A stretch of DNA of 32,453 nt from Streptomyces triticirhizae (GCF_003696235.1 NZ_RFFJ01000051.1:1-32453), one strand, 5' to 3'. Counted from the first letter of the stretch, positions 17,954-26,182 are shown. Notes: a model not told the origin generated them from the sequence alone. Numbers and translations: made by a program.

Positions 17954-18017
17954 TGAGTCGTCTGGTCCTTGGGTTCGAGGTGAATCCTTCCGGTCGGGAC
18001 ACAGACGTGCGCCTCAT
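17904..18017 (-). CDS. Candidate upstream ORF overlapping the ribosomal protection gene start
   Basis: ATG at 18017, preceded by AGGAGAGGA at 7-base spacing, opens a 37-codon frame that ends with TGA at 17904-17906, inside the ribosomal protection gene and out of frame with it. Its ribosome site is better than that of the main GTG. The first half uses rare codons for a streptomycete (AGG, AGA, GGA, CCA). That argues either that it is not a protein gene or that it is a slow-translated leader. Upstream leader ORFs control some tetracycline-resistance genes. No homolog is recognised. Confidence 0.4.
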   Translation of the reverse strand: MRRTSVSRPEGFTSNPRTRRLSAYPRTRSQPRNPGAC

Positions 18018-18113
18018 CGTTCGTTCCTCTCCTGTCGCCCTCCGGTTCGCGGAGTTTTCTCTCACGCGGCGGTGCGGCCCGCAACCGACTTTTCCGGCTG
18101 CCCCCGCCGCCGG

Positions 18114-18860
18114 TCAGCCCCAGCGGCCGGTGCGGGTCAGCAGCAGGGCCGTGGCGGCGGGGCCGGCCGTGGAGGTGCGCAGCACCGTGGGGCCCAGCCG
18201 GTAGGGGGTGGCGCCGGCGGCGGCGAAGGCCGTCAACTCGGCCTCGGTGATGCCCCCTTCGGGGCCCACCACCAGCACCAGCCGGCCCTCGGCGGGGAGT
18301 CGCGCGGTGGCCAGCGGCAGCGTGGCGCTCTCGTGGAGCACGCCGGCGAACGCCGCGTCGGCCAACAGCCGTGCCACGCCCGCCGCGTCCCGCACCTCGG
18401 TGACCTCGGGCACCCGCAGCCGGCGGGCCTGCTTCGCCGCCTCGCGGGCGGCGGCCCGCCACCGCGCCAGCGACTTCGCGCCGCGCTCGCCCCGCCACTG
18501 GGTGACGCAGCGGTCGGCGGCCCAGGGAACGACGGCGTCCACCCCGGTCTCCGTCATGGTGCTCACGGCCAGCTCGCCCCGGTCGCCCTTGGGCAGCGCC
18601 TGCACCACCGTGATGTGCGGCGAGGGCTCGGGCTCCGCGCGGCGCTCCAGGGCCGTCACCTCAAGCCGGTCCCGGCCGCCGACCTCGGCGACCCGTCCCA
18701 GCCAGCCCGCGCCGGCGCCGTCGCTCAGCACGACCTCCTCGCCGACCCGCAGCCGGCGCACCGCGACCGCGTGCCGCCCCTCGGCGCCGTCCAGGGTCAG
18801 CGAGGCGCCGGGCTCGGCGCCCGCCAGCGACCCGACGAGAAAGACCGGAGCGCTGCTCAT
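18114..18860 (-). CDS. rsmE: 16S rRNA (uracil-1498-N3)-methyltransferase
   Basis: RsmE is a SPOUT-class methyltransferase that methylates U1498 in the decoding region of 16S rRNA. The 248-residue protein has an N-terminal PUA-like domain (1-70) and the knot motifs VGPEGG (198-203) and [12 protein letters not shown] (222-233) that bind S-adenosylmethionine. The ATG overlaps the dnaJ stop (ATGA), so it is coupled to hrcA-dnaJ and should respond to heat-shock control. Confidence 0.95.
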   Translation of the reverse strand: MSSAPVFLVGSLAGAEPGASLTLDGAEGRHAVAVRRLRVGEEVVLSDGAGAGWLGRVAEVGGRDRLEVTALERRAEPEPSPHITVVQALPKGDRGELAVSTMTETGVDAVVPWAADRCVTQWRGERGAKSLARWRAAAREAAKQARRLRVPEVTEVRDAAGVARLLADAAFAGVLHESATLPLATARLPAEGRLVLVVGPEGGITEAELTAFAAAGATPYRLGPTVLRTSTAGPAATALLLTRTGRWG

Positions 18861-19987
18861 CGACCGTTGAACGCGTCCTTCAGGCGGGAGAACAACCCCT
18901 GCTGCCCCGGCTGGAACTGGCCCGTCGGCCGCTCCTCACCGCGCAGCTTGGCCAGCCGCCGCAGCAGCTCCTCCTGCTCCGGGTCCAGCTTGCTGGGCGT
19001 CTGCACCTCGACATGCACCACCAGGTCGCCCCGGCCGTTGCCGCGCAGGTGCGTGATGCCCCGGCCGTGCAGCGGAATGGACTGGCCGGACTGGGTGCCC
19101 GGGCGGATGTCCACCTCCTCGCGGCCGTCCAGGGTGTCCAACGGGACCTGTGTGCCCAGCGCCGCCGCCGTCATCGGGATGGTGACCGTGCAGTGCAGGT
19201 CGTCGCCGCGCCGCTGGAAGACGGCGTGCGGCTTCTCCTGGATCTCGACGTAGAGGTCGCCGGGCGGGCCGCCGCCGGGGCCGACCTCGCCCTCGCCGGC
19301 GAGCTGGATGCGGGTGCCGTTGTCCACGCCGGCCGGGATCTTGACGTTCAACGGGCGGCGGGTGCGGACCCGGCCGTCTCCTGCGCACTCCGGGCACGGG
19401 TTGGGCACCACGGTGCCGAAGCCCTGGCACTGCGGGCAGGGGCGCGAGGTCATGACCTGGCCCAGGAACGAGCGCGTCACCTGGGAGACCTCGCCCCGGC
19501 CGCGACACATGTCGCAGGTCTGGGCCGAGGTGCCGGGCGCGGCGCCCTCGCCGTTGCAGGAGTTGCAGACCGTGGCGGTGTCCACCTGGATCTCGCGGGT
19601 GGTGCCGAAGGCCGCCTCGTTGAGGTCGATGGTCAGCCGGATCATGGCGTCCTGGCCGCGCCGGGTGCGCGACTTGGGGCCGCGCTGGGACGCGGTGCCG
19701 AAGAAGGCGTCCATGATGTCGGAGAAGTTCCCGAAGCCGGCGCCGAATCCGGCGCCCGCGCCGGAGGCACCCCCGAGCGGATCGCCGCCCAGGTCGTACA
19801 TCTGCTTCTTCTGCGGGTCGGAGAGCACCTCGTAGGCGGTGTTGATCTCCTTGAACCGCTCCTGCGTCTTGGGGTCCGGGTTCACATCCGGGTGCAGCTC
19901 CCGGGCCAGCCGGCGGAAGGCCTTCTTGATCTCGTCTTGCGAGGCGTCACGCTGCACACCCAAGACCGCGTAGTAGTCCGTCGCCAC
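18857..19987 (-). CDS. dnaJ: Chaperone DnaJ (DnaJ2 type)
   Basis: This is the co-chaperone of DnaK. The 376-residue protein has a J domain with HPD (32-34), a Gly/Phe-rich region (about 68-90), four zinc-finger repeats ([32 protein letters not shown]) and the C-terminal substrate-binding domains. The GTG start at 19987 abuts the hrcA stop with no gap, and its ribosome site (GGAG) is inside the end of hrcA. The hrcA-dnaJ pairing is the usual one for the second DnaJ of streptomycetes. Confidence 0.95.
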   Translation of the reverse strand: MATDYYAVLGVQRDASQDEIKKAFRRLARELHPDVNPDPKTQERFKEINTAYEVLSDPQKKQMYDLGGDPLGGASGAGAGFGAGFGNFSDIMDAFFGTASQRGPKSRTRRGQDAMIRLTIDLNEAAFGTTREIQVDTATVCNSCNGEGAAPGTSAQTCDMCRGRGEVSQVTRSFLGQVMTSRPCPQCQGFGTVVPNPCPECAGDGRVRTRRPLNVKIPAGVDNGTRIQLAGEGEVGPGGGPPGDLYVEIQEKPHAVFQRRGDDLHCTVTIPMTAAALGTQVPLDTLDGREEVDIRPGTQSGQSIPLHGRGITHLRGNGRGDLVVHVEVQTPSKLDPEQEELLRRLAKLRGEERPTGQFQPGQQGLFSRLKDAFNGR

Positions 19988-21004
19988 CTAGTTCTCCGCG
20001 AGGATTTGTCCGACGTACCGTGCCACCGCGCGCACCGCTCCCATCGTTCCGGGGTAGTCCATCCGGGTCGGTCCGACGACTCCGAGCTTCGCGACCGCTT
20101 CGTCCCCTGAACCGTAGCCGACCGACACAACCGATGTGGAGGTCAGGCCCTCGTGAGGGTTCTCATGCCCGATGCGCACCGTCATCTCCGAGTCCTTGGC
20201 CTCTCCCAGCAGCCGCAGCAGCACCACCTGCTCCTCCAGCGCCTCAAGCACCGGGCGGATGGTGAGCGGGAAGTCCTGGGCGAAGCGCGTCAGATTGGCG
20301 GTGCCGCCGATCATCAGCCGCTCCTCGGTCTCCTCGACCAGGGTCTCCAGCAGGGAGGACAGCACGGTCGCGACCGCGCCCCGCTCCTCCAGGCCGAACG
20401 CCTCGGGGAGGTCGGCCACCAGCCGGGGCACCTCGGAGAAACGTTGGCCCACGATGCGGCTGTTGAGCCGGGCGCGCAGGTCGGCCAGGGAGGTCTCGCC
20501 GAGCGGAGCGGGGCAGTCGATCATCCGCTGCTCGACCCGGCCGGTGTCGGTGATCAGCACCAGCATCACGCGCGCGGGGGCGAGCGCGAGCAGCTCGACA
20601 TGGCGGACCGTCGAGCGGCTGAGCGAGGGGTACTGAACGACGGCGACCTGGCGGGTGAGCTGGGCCAACAGCCGCACCGTGCGGGCGATCACGTCGTCGA
20701 GGTCGACCGCGCCGTCGAGGAAGTTCTGGATCGCGCGGCGCTCGGGCGAGGACAGCGGCTTGACGCCGGCGAGCCGGTCGACGAAGAGGCGGTACCCCTT
20801 GTCCGTGGGCACCCGGCCGGCGCTGGTGTGGGGCTGGGCGATATAGCCCTCCTCCTCCAGCGCGGCCATGTCGTTGCGCACGGTGGCCGGGGACACCTGG
20901 AGGTTGTGTCGCTCGGTCAACGCCTTCGAACCGACGGGCTCCTCGGTGCCCACATAGTCCTGGACGATGGCCCGCAGCACCTCCAGCCTGCGCTCACTGA
21001 GCAC
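19988..21004 (-). CDS. hrcA: Heat-inducible transcription repressor HrcA
   Basis: HrcA binds CIRCE operators and represses chaperone genes. The 338-residue protein has an N-terminal winged helix (about 1-75, with [31 protein letters not shown]) and the C-terminal GAF-like domain ending in [27 protein letters not shown] at 21004 is chosen because GGGAGG lies 8 bases upstream and [13 protein letters not shown] is the conserved N-terminus. A CIRCE copy lies 63-89 bases upstream, indicating autoregulation of hrcA-dnaJ-rsmE. Confidence 0.96.
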   Translation of the reverse strand: MLSERRLEVLRAIVQDYVGTEEPVGSKALTERHNLQVSPATVRNDMAALEEEGYIAQPHTSAGRVPTDKGYRLFVDRLAGVKPLSSPERRAIQNFLDGAVDLDDVIARTVRLLAQLTRQVAVVQYPSLSRSTVRHVELLALAPARVMLVLITDTGRVEQRMIDCPAPLGETSLADLRARLNSRIVGQRFSEVPRLVADLPEAFGLEERGAVATVLSSLLETLVEETEERLMIGGTANLTRFAQDFPLTIRPVLEALEEQVVLLRLLGEAKDSEMTVRIGHENPHEGLTSTSVVSVGYGSGDEAVAKLGVVGPTRMDYPGTMGAVRAVARYVGQILAEN

Positions 21005-21066
21005 GCCGCACACCTCCCGTCCAACTCGTTCGTCCCTGTCGGCTCCTGGCCGCCCCTGGTCGACTC

Positions 21067-21093
21067 CTGGCACTCCGGCGAGCAGAGTGCCAA
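21067..21093. promoter_or_regulatory. CIRCE operator of the hrcA operon
   Basis: CTGGCACTC, a 9-base spacer and GAGTGCCAA form the inverted repeat of the CIRCE consensus (TTAGCACTC-N9-GAGTGCTAA) with G/C changes common in actinobacteria. It lies just downstream of the probable -10, so HrcA binding would block initiation. Confidence 0.92.
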
Positions 21094-21103
21094 CGCCTGC
21101 TCC

Positions 21104-21109
21104 AGTGTA
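21104..21109 (-). promoter_or_regulatory. -10 element of the hrcA operon
   Basis: TACACT on the minus strand lies 10 bases upstream of the CIRCE repeat, placing the transcription start at about 21097 at the edge of the operator. A -35 is not obvious; TTCCCC about 18 bases upstream is a weak candidate. Confidence 0.5.
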
Positions 21110-21318
21110 CGGCGGGGTAGCCCGCGCGGGGAACGAGCGACGGTGGAGAAAGACGGAGAGTGAACGGGCCGTGTTGCGGGCGGCGGGGCGGCGGCCGAAG
21201 TCGGCCGGAAGTCGGTGGAGAACGGCCGGAAACCGCCGCACGACGGAGCGTGAACGCGGCGCCCGGCGGGGGCCGTTGGGCCCGGCGGTCGGCCGGGCGC
21301 CCGGGTACGGTCGTGGCC
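21110..21318. other. Non-coding stretch between hrcA and the hydrolase gene
   Basis: With the hrcA leader, this makes a 314-base gene-free gap. Besides the promoters it holds an imperfect direct repeat ACGGAGnGTGAACG at 21153-21166 and 21243-21256. No RNA gene is recognised. Confidence 0.5.
21306..21311 (+). promoter_or_regulatory. Leaderless-type -10 for the metallo-hydrolase gene
   Basis: TACGGT ends 7 bases before the ATG at 21319, and there is no Shine-Dalgarno sequence. This is the expected layout for a leaderless mRNA. Confidence 0.45.
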
Positions 21319-22083
21319 ATGACGACGACGAGCGGCGAGGGCGCGGGGAACCAGGCGGGTGCGCCCGGGCGCGGGTGGGAGGAGATCGCGCCGGGGGTCG
21401 TGCGCCGGCGGCTGCCGGGCTGGGACGAGACGGTGGGCGCGGTGTCCGGGCCCGAGGGCACGCTGCTCGTGGACGCCGGCCCCTCGCTGACGGCGGGCGC
21501 CGCGCTCCGCGCTGAGCTGGCGGAACGTGGCTGCCCTCCGGTGCGTTGGCTGGCGGTGACCCATCCGCACTTCGACCATCTGCTGGGCGCCGGCGCGTTC
21601 GCCGGGGCCGAGCCGCTGGCGGCGGCCGGCGGGCGTCCGCCGTGGACGGGCGGGGACGCGGACGTCCTCGGCGACGCGGTGGCGCGGGGGGTGGACCGCG
21701 CGGAGGCGGAGCGCTCGGCCGCCGCGCTACCGGAGCCGGGCCGGCTGGTGGCCGACCGGCTCACGGTGCCGCTGGGCGGCGGGCGCGCGGCCGAGCTGGT
21801 GAACCTGGGCGCGGCCCACTCCGGCCATGACCTGGTGGTCGCGGTGCGCGAGAGCGGGGCCGAGCCCTCGGTGGTGTTCTGCGGGGACCTGGTCGAGGAG
21901 TCGGGCGAACCGCAGGCCGGCTCCGACGCCGAACCGGCGCGCTGGCCGGCGGCCCTGGACCGGCTGCTGGCCCTGGGCGGGGAGCGGGCGGCCTACGTTC
22001 CCGGGCATGGCGCGGTGGTGGACGCGGCGTTCGTTCGGGCCCAACGGGCGGCGCTGGCACGGCGGTTCGGGGTGAAGGCGTGA
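21319..22083 (+). CDS. Metallo-beta-lactamase-fold hydrolase
   Basis: The 254-residue cytoplasmic protein has the zinc motif THPHFDH (H82, H84, D86, H87) and later ligands in [18 protein letters not shown] and VPGHG. This is the general glyoxalase II-like / MBL architecture; no residue pattern points to a particular substrate. ATG at 21319 follows a leaderless-type promoter and the start [10 protein letters not shown] is low-complexity. It converges on the large PAS/PP2C regulator with a 19-base gap. Confidence 0.85.
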   Translation: MTTTSGEGAGNQAGAPGRGWEEIAPGVVRRRLPGWDETVGAVSGPEGTLLVDAGPSLTAGAALRAELAERGCPPVRWLAVTHPHFDHLLGAGAFAGAEPLAAAGGRPPWTGGDADVLGDAVARGVDRAEAERSAAALPEPGRLVADRLTVPLGGGRAAELVNLGAAHSGHDLVVAVRESGAEPSVVFCGDLVEESGEPQAGSDAEPARWPAALDRLLALGGERAAYVPGHGAVVDAAFVRAQRAALARRFGVKA

Positions 22084-22102
22084 CCGGGAGGGGCGCGGCC
22101 GC

Positions 22103-24184
22103 TCAGGGCTTCTCGACGTGCTCGGGCAGCGGCTGTTCGGCCCAGATGGTCTTGCCCTCGGCGTGGAATCGCGTTCCCCAGGCGGAGGCCACCTGGGCGA
22201 CGAGGAACAGCCCGCGTCCCCCCTCGTGGTCGGGCGCCGCGTGCCGCACGTGCGCGGCGGTGCTGCTGCCGTCGCTGACCTCGCAGATCAGGGCGGACTC
22301 CCTGATCAGCCGCAGGCTGACGGGGCCCTCGGTGTAGCGGACGGCGTTGGTGACGAGTTCGCTGACGATCATCTCGGTGGCGAAGGCGAGGTCAGCGAGG
22401 TCCCACTCGTGCAGCCGCCGGATGGCCAGGCGGCGGGCGTGGCCCGGGCTCTCGGGGTCGTTCTCCAGCCGCCACAGCACGGTCCGGTCGTCGGCCAGCC
22501 GCCGGGTGCGGGCCAGGAGCAGCAGCATGTCCTTGGGGGGCGGTTCCGGGAAGAGCGTGCGGGCCGCCCGGTCGCACGCCTCCTGGAGCGGGCCGTCGTG
22601 ATCGCGGGCGAGCGCGGCCCGGAGCGCCTCGCTGGAGTCGTCGGACCAGGGCGCGTTGTGCAGGGCGAGGACGCTGCCCCTGGGCAGTTCGAGTTCGGTC
22701 ACGGAGTAGTCCGGCTCGTCCTGCCCCAACGGCGGCCCCGGCGTGGGGCCGACCTGCCGGGGCCGCTCACCCGGCGACAGCAGCAGCGGCAACGGGTGGT
22801 CGGCGGAGGCCAGCACACAGCGGGTGGTGACCGGGTCGTAGACCACCACCAGGCAGCGGGCCCGCAGGGGTTCGTTGGCGCTGTCGGGCGGGTCGGGGCG
22901 CTCGGCGAAGAGCCGCGTCGTCAGCTCGTGCAGGCGGTGGAGCAGCTCGGCGGGGTCGAGGTCGAGGGCGGCCAGCGCGCTGACGGCGGCCCGCAGCCGC
23001 CCCATGAGCGCCACGGCGGAGAGCCCCTCCCCCAGCACCTCGCCGATGCCGAGCCCGACGCGCGCCCCCGACAGGGACAGAAGGTCGTACCAGGTGCCGG
23101 CCGAGCGGGCGGGCAGATAGGAGTGGGCGGTGTCCACCGCGCTGTGTCGGGGCAGCCCTGAGGGGATCATGCGGCGCCTGATCAGGCTGGCCAGGGAGTG
23201 CTCGCGGGTGTAGAGGCGGGCGTTGTCCAGGCACAGCGCGGTGCGGTCGGCGAGTTCCCCCGCGACGGTCAGGTCCTCCTCGTCGAACGGGGGCGTCCCG
23301 GGGAGCCGGTAGAGGGTCGCCAGGCCCAGGACCATGCCCCTGGCGGTCAGGGGGAGCACGATCAGGGAGTAGACGCCGGCCCTCAGCAGCCGCGCCAACA
23401 CCGGGTCGCGGCGCAGCCACTCGTCGTCGGGCCGCACCCGCCGCACCAGGCGGGGGCGCGGGTCAAGGAGGGTCTGGGCGTGCGGGGTGCCGAAGTCCAG
23501 GAGCCGCACCTGCCCGATGGGCACCACGCCCTGGGCGCCGGGCCTCAGGGCGTGGGCGAAGCCGGCGCGGCGCAGGGTGACGGTGTGCGGCAGCGGTCCG
23601 GGGGCGGGGGCGTCGCCCCGCACCGCCAGGTCCAGGACGTCGACCGTGGCGACCTGCGCGAAGTCGGCCACCGCCAGCTCGGCGCACTCCTGCGCGGTGC
23701 GGAAGACGTCCAGCGTGGTCCCGACGCGCCGGCCCGCCTCGTTGACCAGCCGCAGCCCGTCCCGGTACCGGTCCCGGTCGGTGTGGTCGGCCACGGTGAC
23801 CGCGACGCCCAGGACCCGGCCGTCCGTCTCGTCCAGCCGGTACGCCGCCAGATAGAGGCGGCGCGGCCGTTCGTCCTCCTCGGTGCGGTGGACGAACGGA
23901 TGGTTCCGGACGGACTCCCCGGTCGCGAGGACCCTCCGCAACATCCGCTCCACCGGCTCGGCGCCGGGGAGGCCCAGCTCCGTCCAGGTGCGTCCCCTCG
24001 CCGCGCCGAGGTCGAAGTGCCGCATCCCCGGCGCCGCCGTGCTGAAGCGGACCACGCGCAGCTCGGTGTCCAGCACGTGCAGGCCCGTCGGGGACTTCTC
24101 GAAGAGCGCGCGCAGCACGGCCGCGTCGAGCCGCGCCTCGCTCTCGGACTCGTCGGGGAACGGGAAGGGTCCGCCCGCCGTCAC
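22103..24184 (-). CDS. PAS-GAF-PP2C(SpoIIE-like)-HATPase regulator with degenerate phosphatase
   Basis: The 693-residue protein combines a PAS domain (about 20-135), GAF (about 150-325), a SpoIIE/PP2C domain (about 340-560) and an RsbW-type ATPase (about 575-690). Proteins of this family control anti-anti-sigma factors by dephosphorylation and phosphorylation. Here the PP2C metal sites are lost: GGDWYD reads AGTWYD, GDVxGHG reads GEVLGEG (381-387), the usual TDG reads NAP (510-512) and the final DD pair reads KD (551-552). The ATPase keeps its N box ELVTNAVRY (609-617), EVSDGSS (635-641) and GGRGLF (655-660). It therefore looks like a sensor-kinase with a pseudophosphatase. The start is GTG at 24184 with no strong ribosome site, so the N-terminus is uncertain. 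Confidence 0.88.
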   Translation of the reverse strand: MTAGGPFPFPDESESEARLDAAVLRALFEKSPTGLHVLDTELRVVRFSTAAPGMRHFDLGAARGRTWTELGLPGAEPVERMLRRVLATGESVRNHPFVHRTEEDERPRRLYLAAYRLDETDGRVLGVAVTVADHTDRDRYRDGLRLVNEAGRRVGTTLDVFRTAQECAELAVADFAQVATVDVLDLAVRGDAPAPGPLPHTVTLRRAGFAHALRPGAQGVVPIGQVRLLDFGTPHAQTLLDPRPRLVRRVRPDDEWLRRDPVLARLLRAGVYSLIVLPLTARGMVLGLATLYRLPGTPPFDEEDLTVAGELADRTALCLDNARLYTREHSLASLIRRRMIPSGLPRHSAVDTAHSYLPARSAGTWYDLLSLSGARVGLGIGEVLGEGLSAVALMGRLRAAVSALAALDLDPAELLHRLHELTTRLFAERPDPPDSANEPLRARCLVVVYDPVTTRCVLASADHPLPLLLSPGERPRQVGPTPGPPLGQDEPDYSVTELELPRGSVLALHNAPWSDDSSEALRAALARDHDGPLQEACDRAARTLFPEPPPKDMLLLLARTRRLADDRTVLWRLENDPESPGHARRLAIRRLHEWDLADLAFATEMIVSELVTNAVRYTEGPVSLRLIRESALICEVSDGSSTAAHVRHAAPDHEGGRGLFLVAQVASAWGTRFHAEGKTIWAEQPLPEHVEKP

Positions 24185-24310
24185 GCGAGCTGCCCGGTGT
24201 CGGCCACGCCTGGGACGTCCATGGCACGATCATGCGACGGGTCGACCGGGCGCGCCTGTTCTGCTGGGCGGCTCGGGGGCTTCGCCGGGCGGCCCGCCGG
24301 TCCGGCACCC

Positions 24311-24343
24311 GGCCGCGATCCGGCCGCGATCCGGCCGCGATCC
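24311..24343. repeat. 11-base tandem repeat GGCCGCGATCC, three perfect copies
   Basis: Copies lie at 24311, 24322 and 24333 in the 210-base divergent gap between the PP2C-like regulator and the DUF3097-type gene. The array could be an operator with helical phasing, or slippage. Nothing else is recognisable in this gap. Confidence 0.85.
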
Positions 24344-24394
24344 GGTGGTGACGGGGCCGGGTGGGCGCCGGGCCGGCCGTGATCGAATGGACCC

Positions 24395-25267
24395 ATGCGC
24401 GCGCGTTCGTATGATCCGGACCTGACCCCGCCGTGGAAGCGCCCCCGGGCCGCGCCCGAGGTGCCGGCCGATCCTGGTCTGGTGGTCGAGGAGGTCACCA
24501 CCGGCTTCTGCGGGGCGGTGATCCGTTGGGAGAAGACGGCCGAGGGGCCGACGGTCACCCTGGAGGACCGCTTCGGCGCGCACCGGGTCTTCCCGATGGT
24601 GGCGCGCGGGTTTCTGCTGGAGGGGCGCGAGGTCACACTGGTGCGCCCGAAGCCGGCGGGCGCGGGGCGGAGCGCGCCCGCGCGCACCGCCTCGGGCTCG
24701 GTCGCCGCGCCCCGGGCGCGGGCCAGGGTGGCGCGCGCCGGGCGGATCTTTGTCGAGGGCCGGCACGACGCCGAGCTGGTGGAACGGGTCTGGGGCGATG
24801 ACCTGCGGGTCGAGGGCGTGGTGGTGGAGTTCCTGGCGGGCGTGGACGATCTGCCGTCCGTGGTCGAGGAGTTCGGGCCGACGCCGGAGGCCCGTCTCGG
24901 GGTGCTGGTCGACCATCTGGTGCCGGGCTCCAAGGAGTGGCGGATCGCGGAGGCGGTGCGGGCGGCGCACGGCGAGGAGGTGGTGCTGGTCGTCGGGCAT
25001 CCCTTTGTCGACATCTGGGCGGCGGTGAAGCCGGCGGCGGTCGGCATCCCCGCCTGGCCCGATGTGCCGCGCGGCCAGGACTGGAAAACGGGGGTGTGCC
25101 GGGCGCTGGGCTGGCCGGAGAACACGGGTGCCGCCTGGCAGCGGGTGCTGCGGAGCGTGCGGGACTACCGCGACCTGGACCCGGGGCTGCTGGGTCCGGT
25201 GGAGCATCTGATCGACCATGTGACGGTGGGCTCGCCGGCGGGCCCGGTCGGACGGCCGACGCCGTGA
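24395..25267 (+). CDS. DUF3097-type protein with TOPRIM-like motifs
   Basis: The 290-residue protein matches the DUF3097 family of actinobacteria by recall (start MRARSYDPDLTPPWKRPR). Function is unknown. The N-terminal part (about 25-85) is beta-rich. After a variable Ala/Arg linker, residues 116-125 read GRIFVEGRHD, followed by LGVLVDHLVPGSKE (168-181) and VVGHPFVDIW (199-208). The spacing and acidic residues (E121, D173, D206) resemble a TOPRIM fold as in RNase M5 and primases. That is inference. The ATG at 24395 lacks an obvious ribosome site and may be leaderless. GNAT follows after 32 bases. Confidence 0.8.
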   Translation: MRARSYDPDLTPPWKRPRAAPEVPADPGLVVEEVTTGFCGAVIRWEKTAEGPTVTLEDRFGAHRVFPMVARGFLLEGREVTLVRPKPAGAGRSAPARTASGSVAAPRARARVARAGRIFVEGRHDAELVERVWGDDLRVEGVVVEFLAGVDDLPSVVEEFGPTPEARLGVLVDHLVPGSKEWRIAEAVRAAHGEEVVLVVGHPFVDIWAAVKPAAVGIPAWPDVPRGQDWKTGVCRALGWPENTGAAWQRVLRSVRDYRDLDPGLLGPVEHLIDHVTVGSPAGPVGRPTP

Positions 25268-25299
25268 CGGGCGCGTCCGGAGGGACAACGGGAGGGGCG

Positions 25300-25884
25300 A
25301 TGAGCGGAGTGGGCGCGGAGAACGACCTGTGGACCGGCGCGCGGGTGCGGCTGCGCGCCGTCGAGCCGGAGGACTGGACGGGCTTCCGGGAGCTGGCCCG
25401 GCACACCCTCGACGTCCGGAGAGCCGATGTCGTCGAGCCGCCGCGCTCGGACGCGGGCTGGCGGGCCTGGACCGCCGAGCGCGCCGAGCGCCCGCCGGGC
25501 GGAGACGCGTTCCGGCTGGTGATCGAGGTGCTGGCGGACGGCGCGTTCGCCGGGTCGGTGACGGTCGGCCAGACGGACAGCCGCGCGGGACGGTTCCTGA
25601 CGGGCGTCGAGATCGTCCGCGCGCACCGCCGCCGGGGCTATGCGGCGGAGGCCACCGAACTCGTGCTCACCTACATGTTCGCCGAGCAGCGCCACCACAA
25701 GTGCGCGGTCGAGGTGTACGCGTTCAACGACGCCTCCCTGGCGCTCTACCGCTCGCTCGGCTTCGTCGAGGAGGGGCGGCTGCGCGAGCACGAGTTCTTC
25801 GCGGGCGAGTACCACGACGTCGTGGTACTGGGCATCACGGCCGACGAGTTCTGGGCCACGCACGAGCGCCCGTCGGTGCGCTGA
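25300..25884 (+). CDS. GNAT-family N-acetyltransferase
   Basis: The 194-residue protein uses acetyl-CoA to acetylate an amine on an unknown substrate. It shows the RimJ/RimL-like layout: VRLRAVEPEDW at the N-terminus, the acetyl-CoA loop VRAHRRRGYAAEATELVL (about 107-124) and motif B FNDASLALYRSLGFVEEGRLREHEF. The ATG at 25300 is preceded by GGAGGGG. It is probably cotranscribed with the DUF3097-type gene. Confidence 0.92.
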   Translation: MSGVGAENDLWTGARVRLRAVEPEDWTGFRELARHTLDVRRADVVEPPRSDAGWRAWTAERAERPPGGDAFRLVIEVLADGAFAGSVTVGQTDSRAGRFLTGVEIVRAHRRRGYAAEATELVLTYMFAEQRHHKCAVEVYAFNDASLALYRSLGFVEEGRLREHEFFAGEYHDVVVLGITADEFWATHERPSVR

Positions 25885-25896
25885 CCGGCGCCGGCC

Positions 25897-25916
25897 GGTC
25901 GCGATCGGTCGCGATC
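25897..25916. repeat. 10-base tandem repeat GGTCGCGATC, two copies
   Basis: Two perfect adjacent copies (25897-25906, 25907-25916) lie between the convergent GNAT and ParE-like genes. They share the core CGCGATC with the repeat array at 24311. Confidence 0.7.
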
Positions 25917-25918
25917 CG

Positions 25919-26182
25919 TCACACCAGGAACAGGTCCTCGTCGAAGACGGTGACCACCACGACCACCATCAGCCCCTGACCGATCAGGTACTCGATCAGG
26001 ATGCCGGGGGCGACCTGCGCCTTGCGGTTGTCCTCGTGGGTGCCGACCGGGGCGCTCGCCTTGTGGTACGGGTCCCTGGCGAGCTTCGCCAGGCCCCGGT
26101 CCAGCAGCTCCTTGCGGTGCGGCGCCATCCGCTCGGCGGACTCGGCGGCCTCCGTGGTGAAGGAGATCCGCAGGTCGAACAC
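25919..26182 (-). CDS. Small ParE/RelE-like protein, no visible antitoxin
   Basis: The 87-residue protein starts at GTG 26182 with GGAGGAGG-type sequence upstream. Its shape, an N-terminal strand (FDLRISFTTEA), a helical hairpin (RKELLDRGLAKLARDPYHKAS) and then strands ending in GLMVVVVVTVFDEDLFLV, recalls the ParE/RelE fold. However, no antitoxin gene is adjacent: it is divergent from hemW by 55 bases and convergent with the GNAT gene. Similar small proteins sit next to hemW in other streptomycetes as far as I recall, which suggests a conserved chromosomal role rather than a toxin module. Confidence 0.7.
   Translation of the reverse strand: MFDLRISFTTEAAESAERMAPHRKELLDRGLAKLARDPYHKASAPVGTHEDNRKAQVAPGILIEYLIGQGLMVVVVVTVFDEDLFLV

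Noticed and set aside
18041..18060. Plus-strand hairpin CTCCG-CGGAG followed by TTTTCT
   Set aside because: It looks like an intrinsic terminator on the plus strand, but no plus-strand gene ends nearby and the stem is only 5 bp. On the minus strand it lies in the leader of the ribosomal protection gene.
22387..24382. Large overlapping frames opposite the PAS-GAF-PP2C-HATPase gene
   Set aside because: The products are Arg/Ala/Gly/Pro-rich shadows without domains; the minus-strand reading has four recognisable domains in order.
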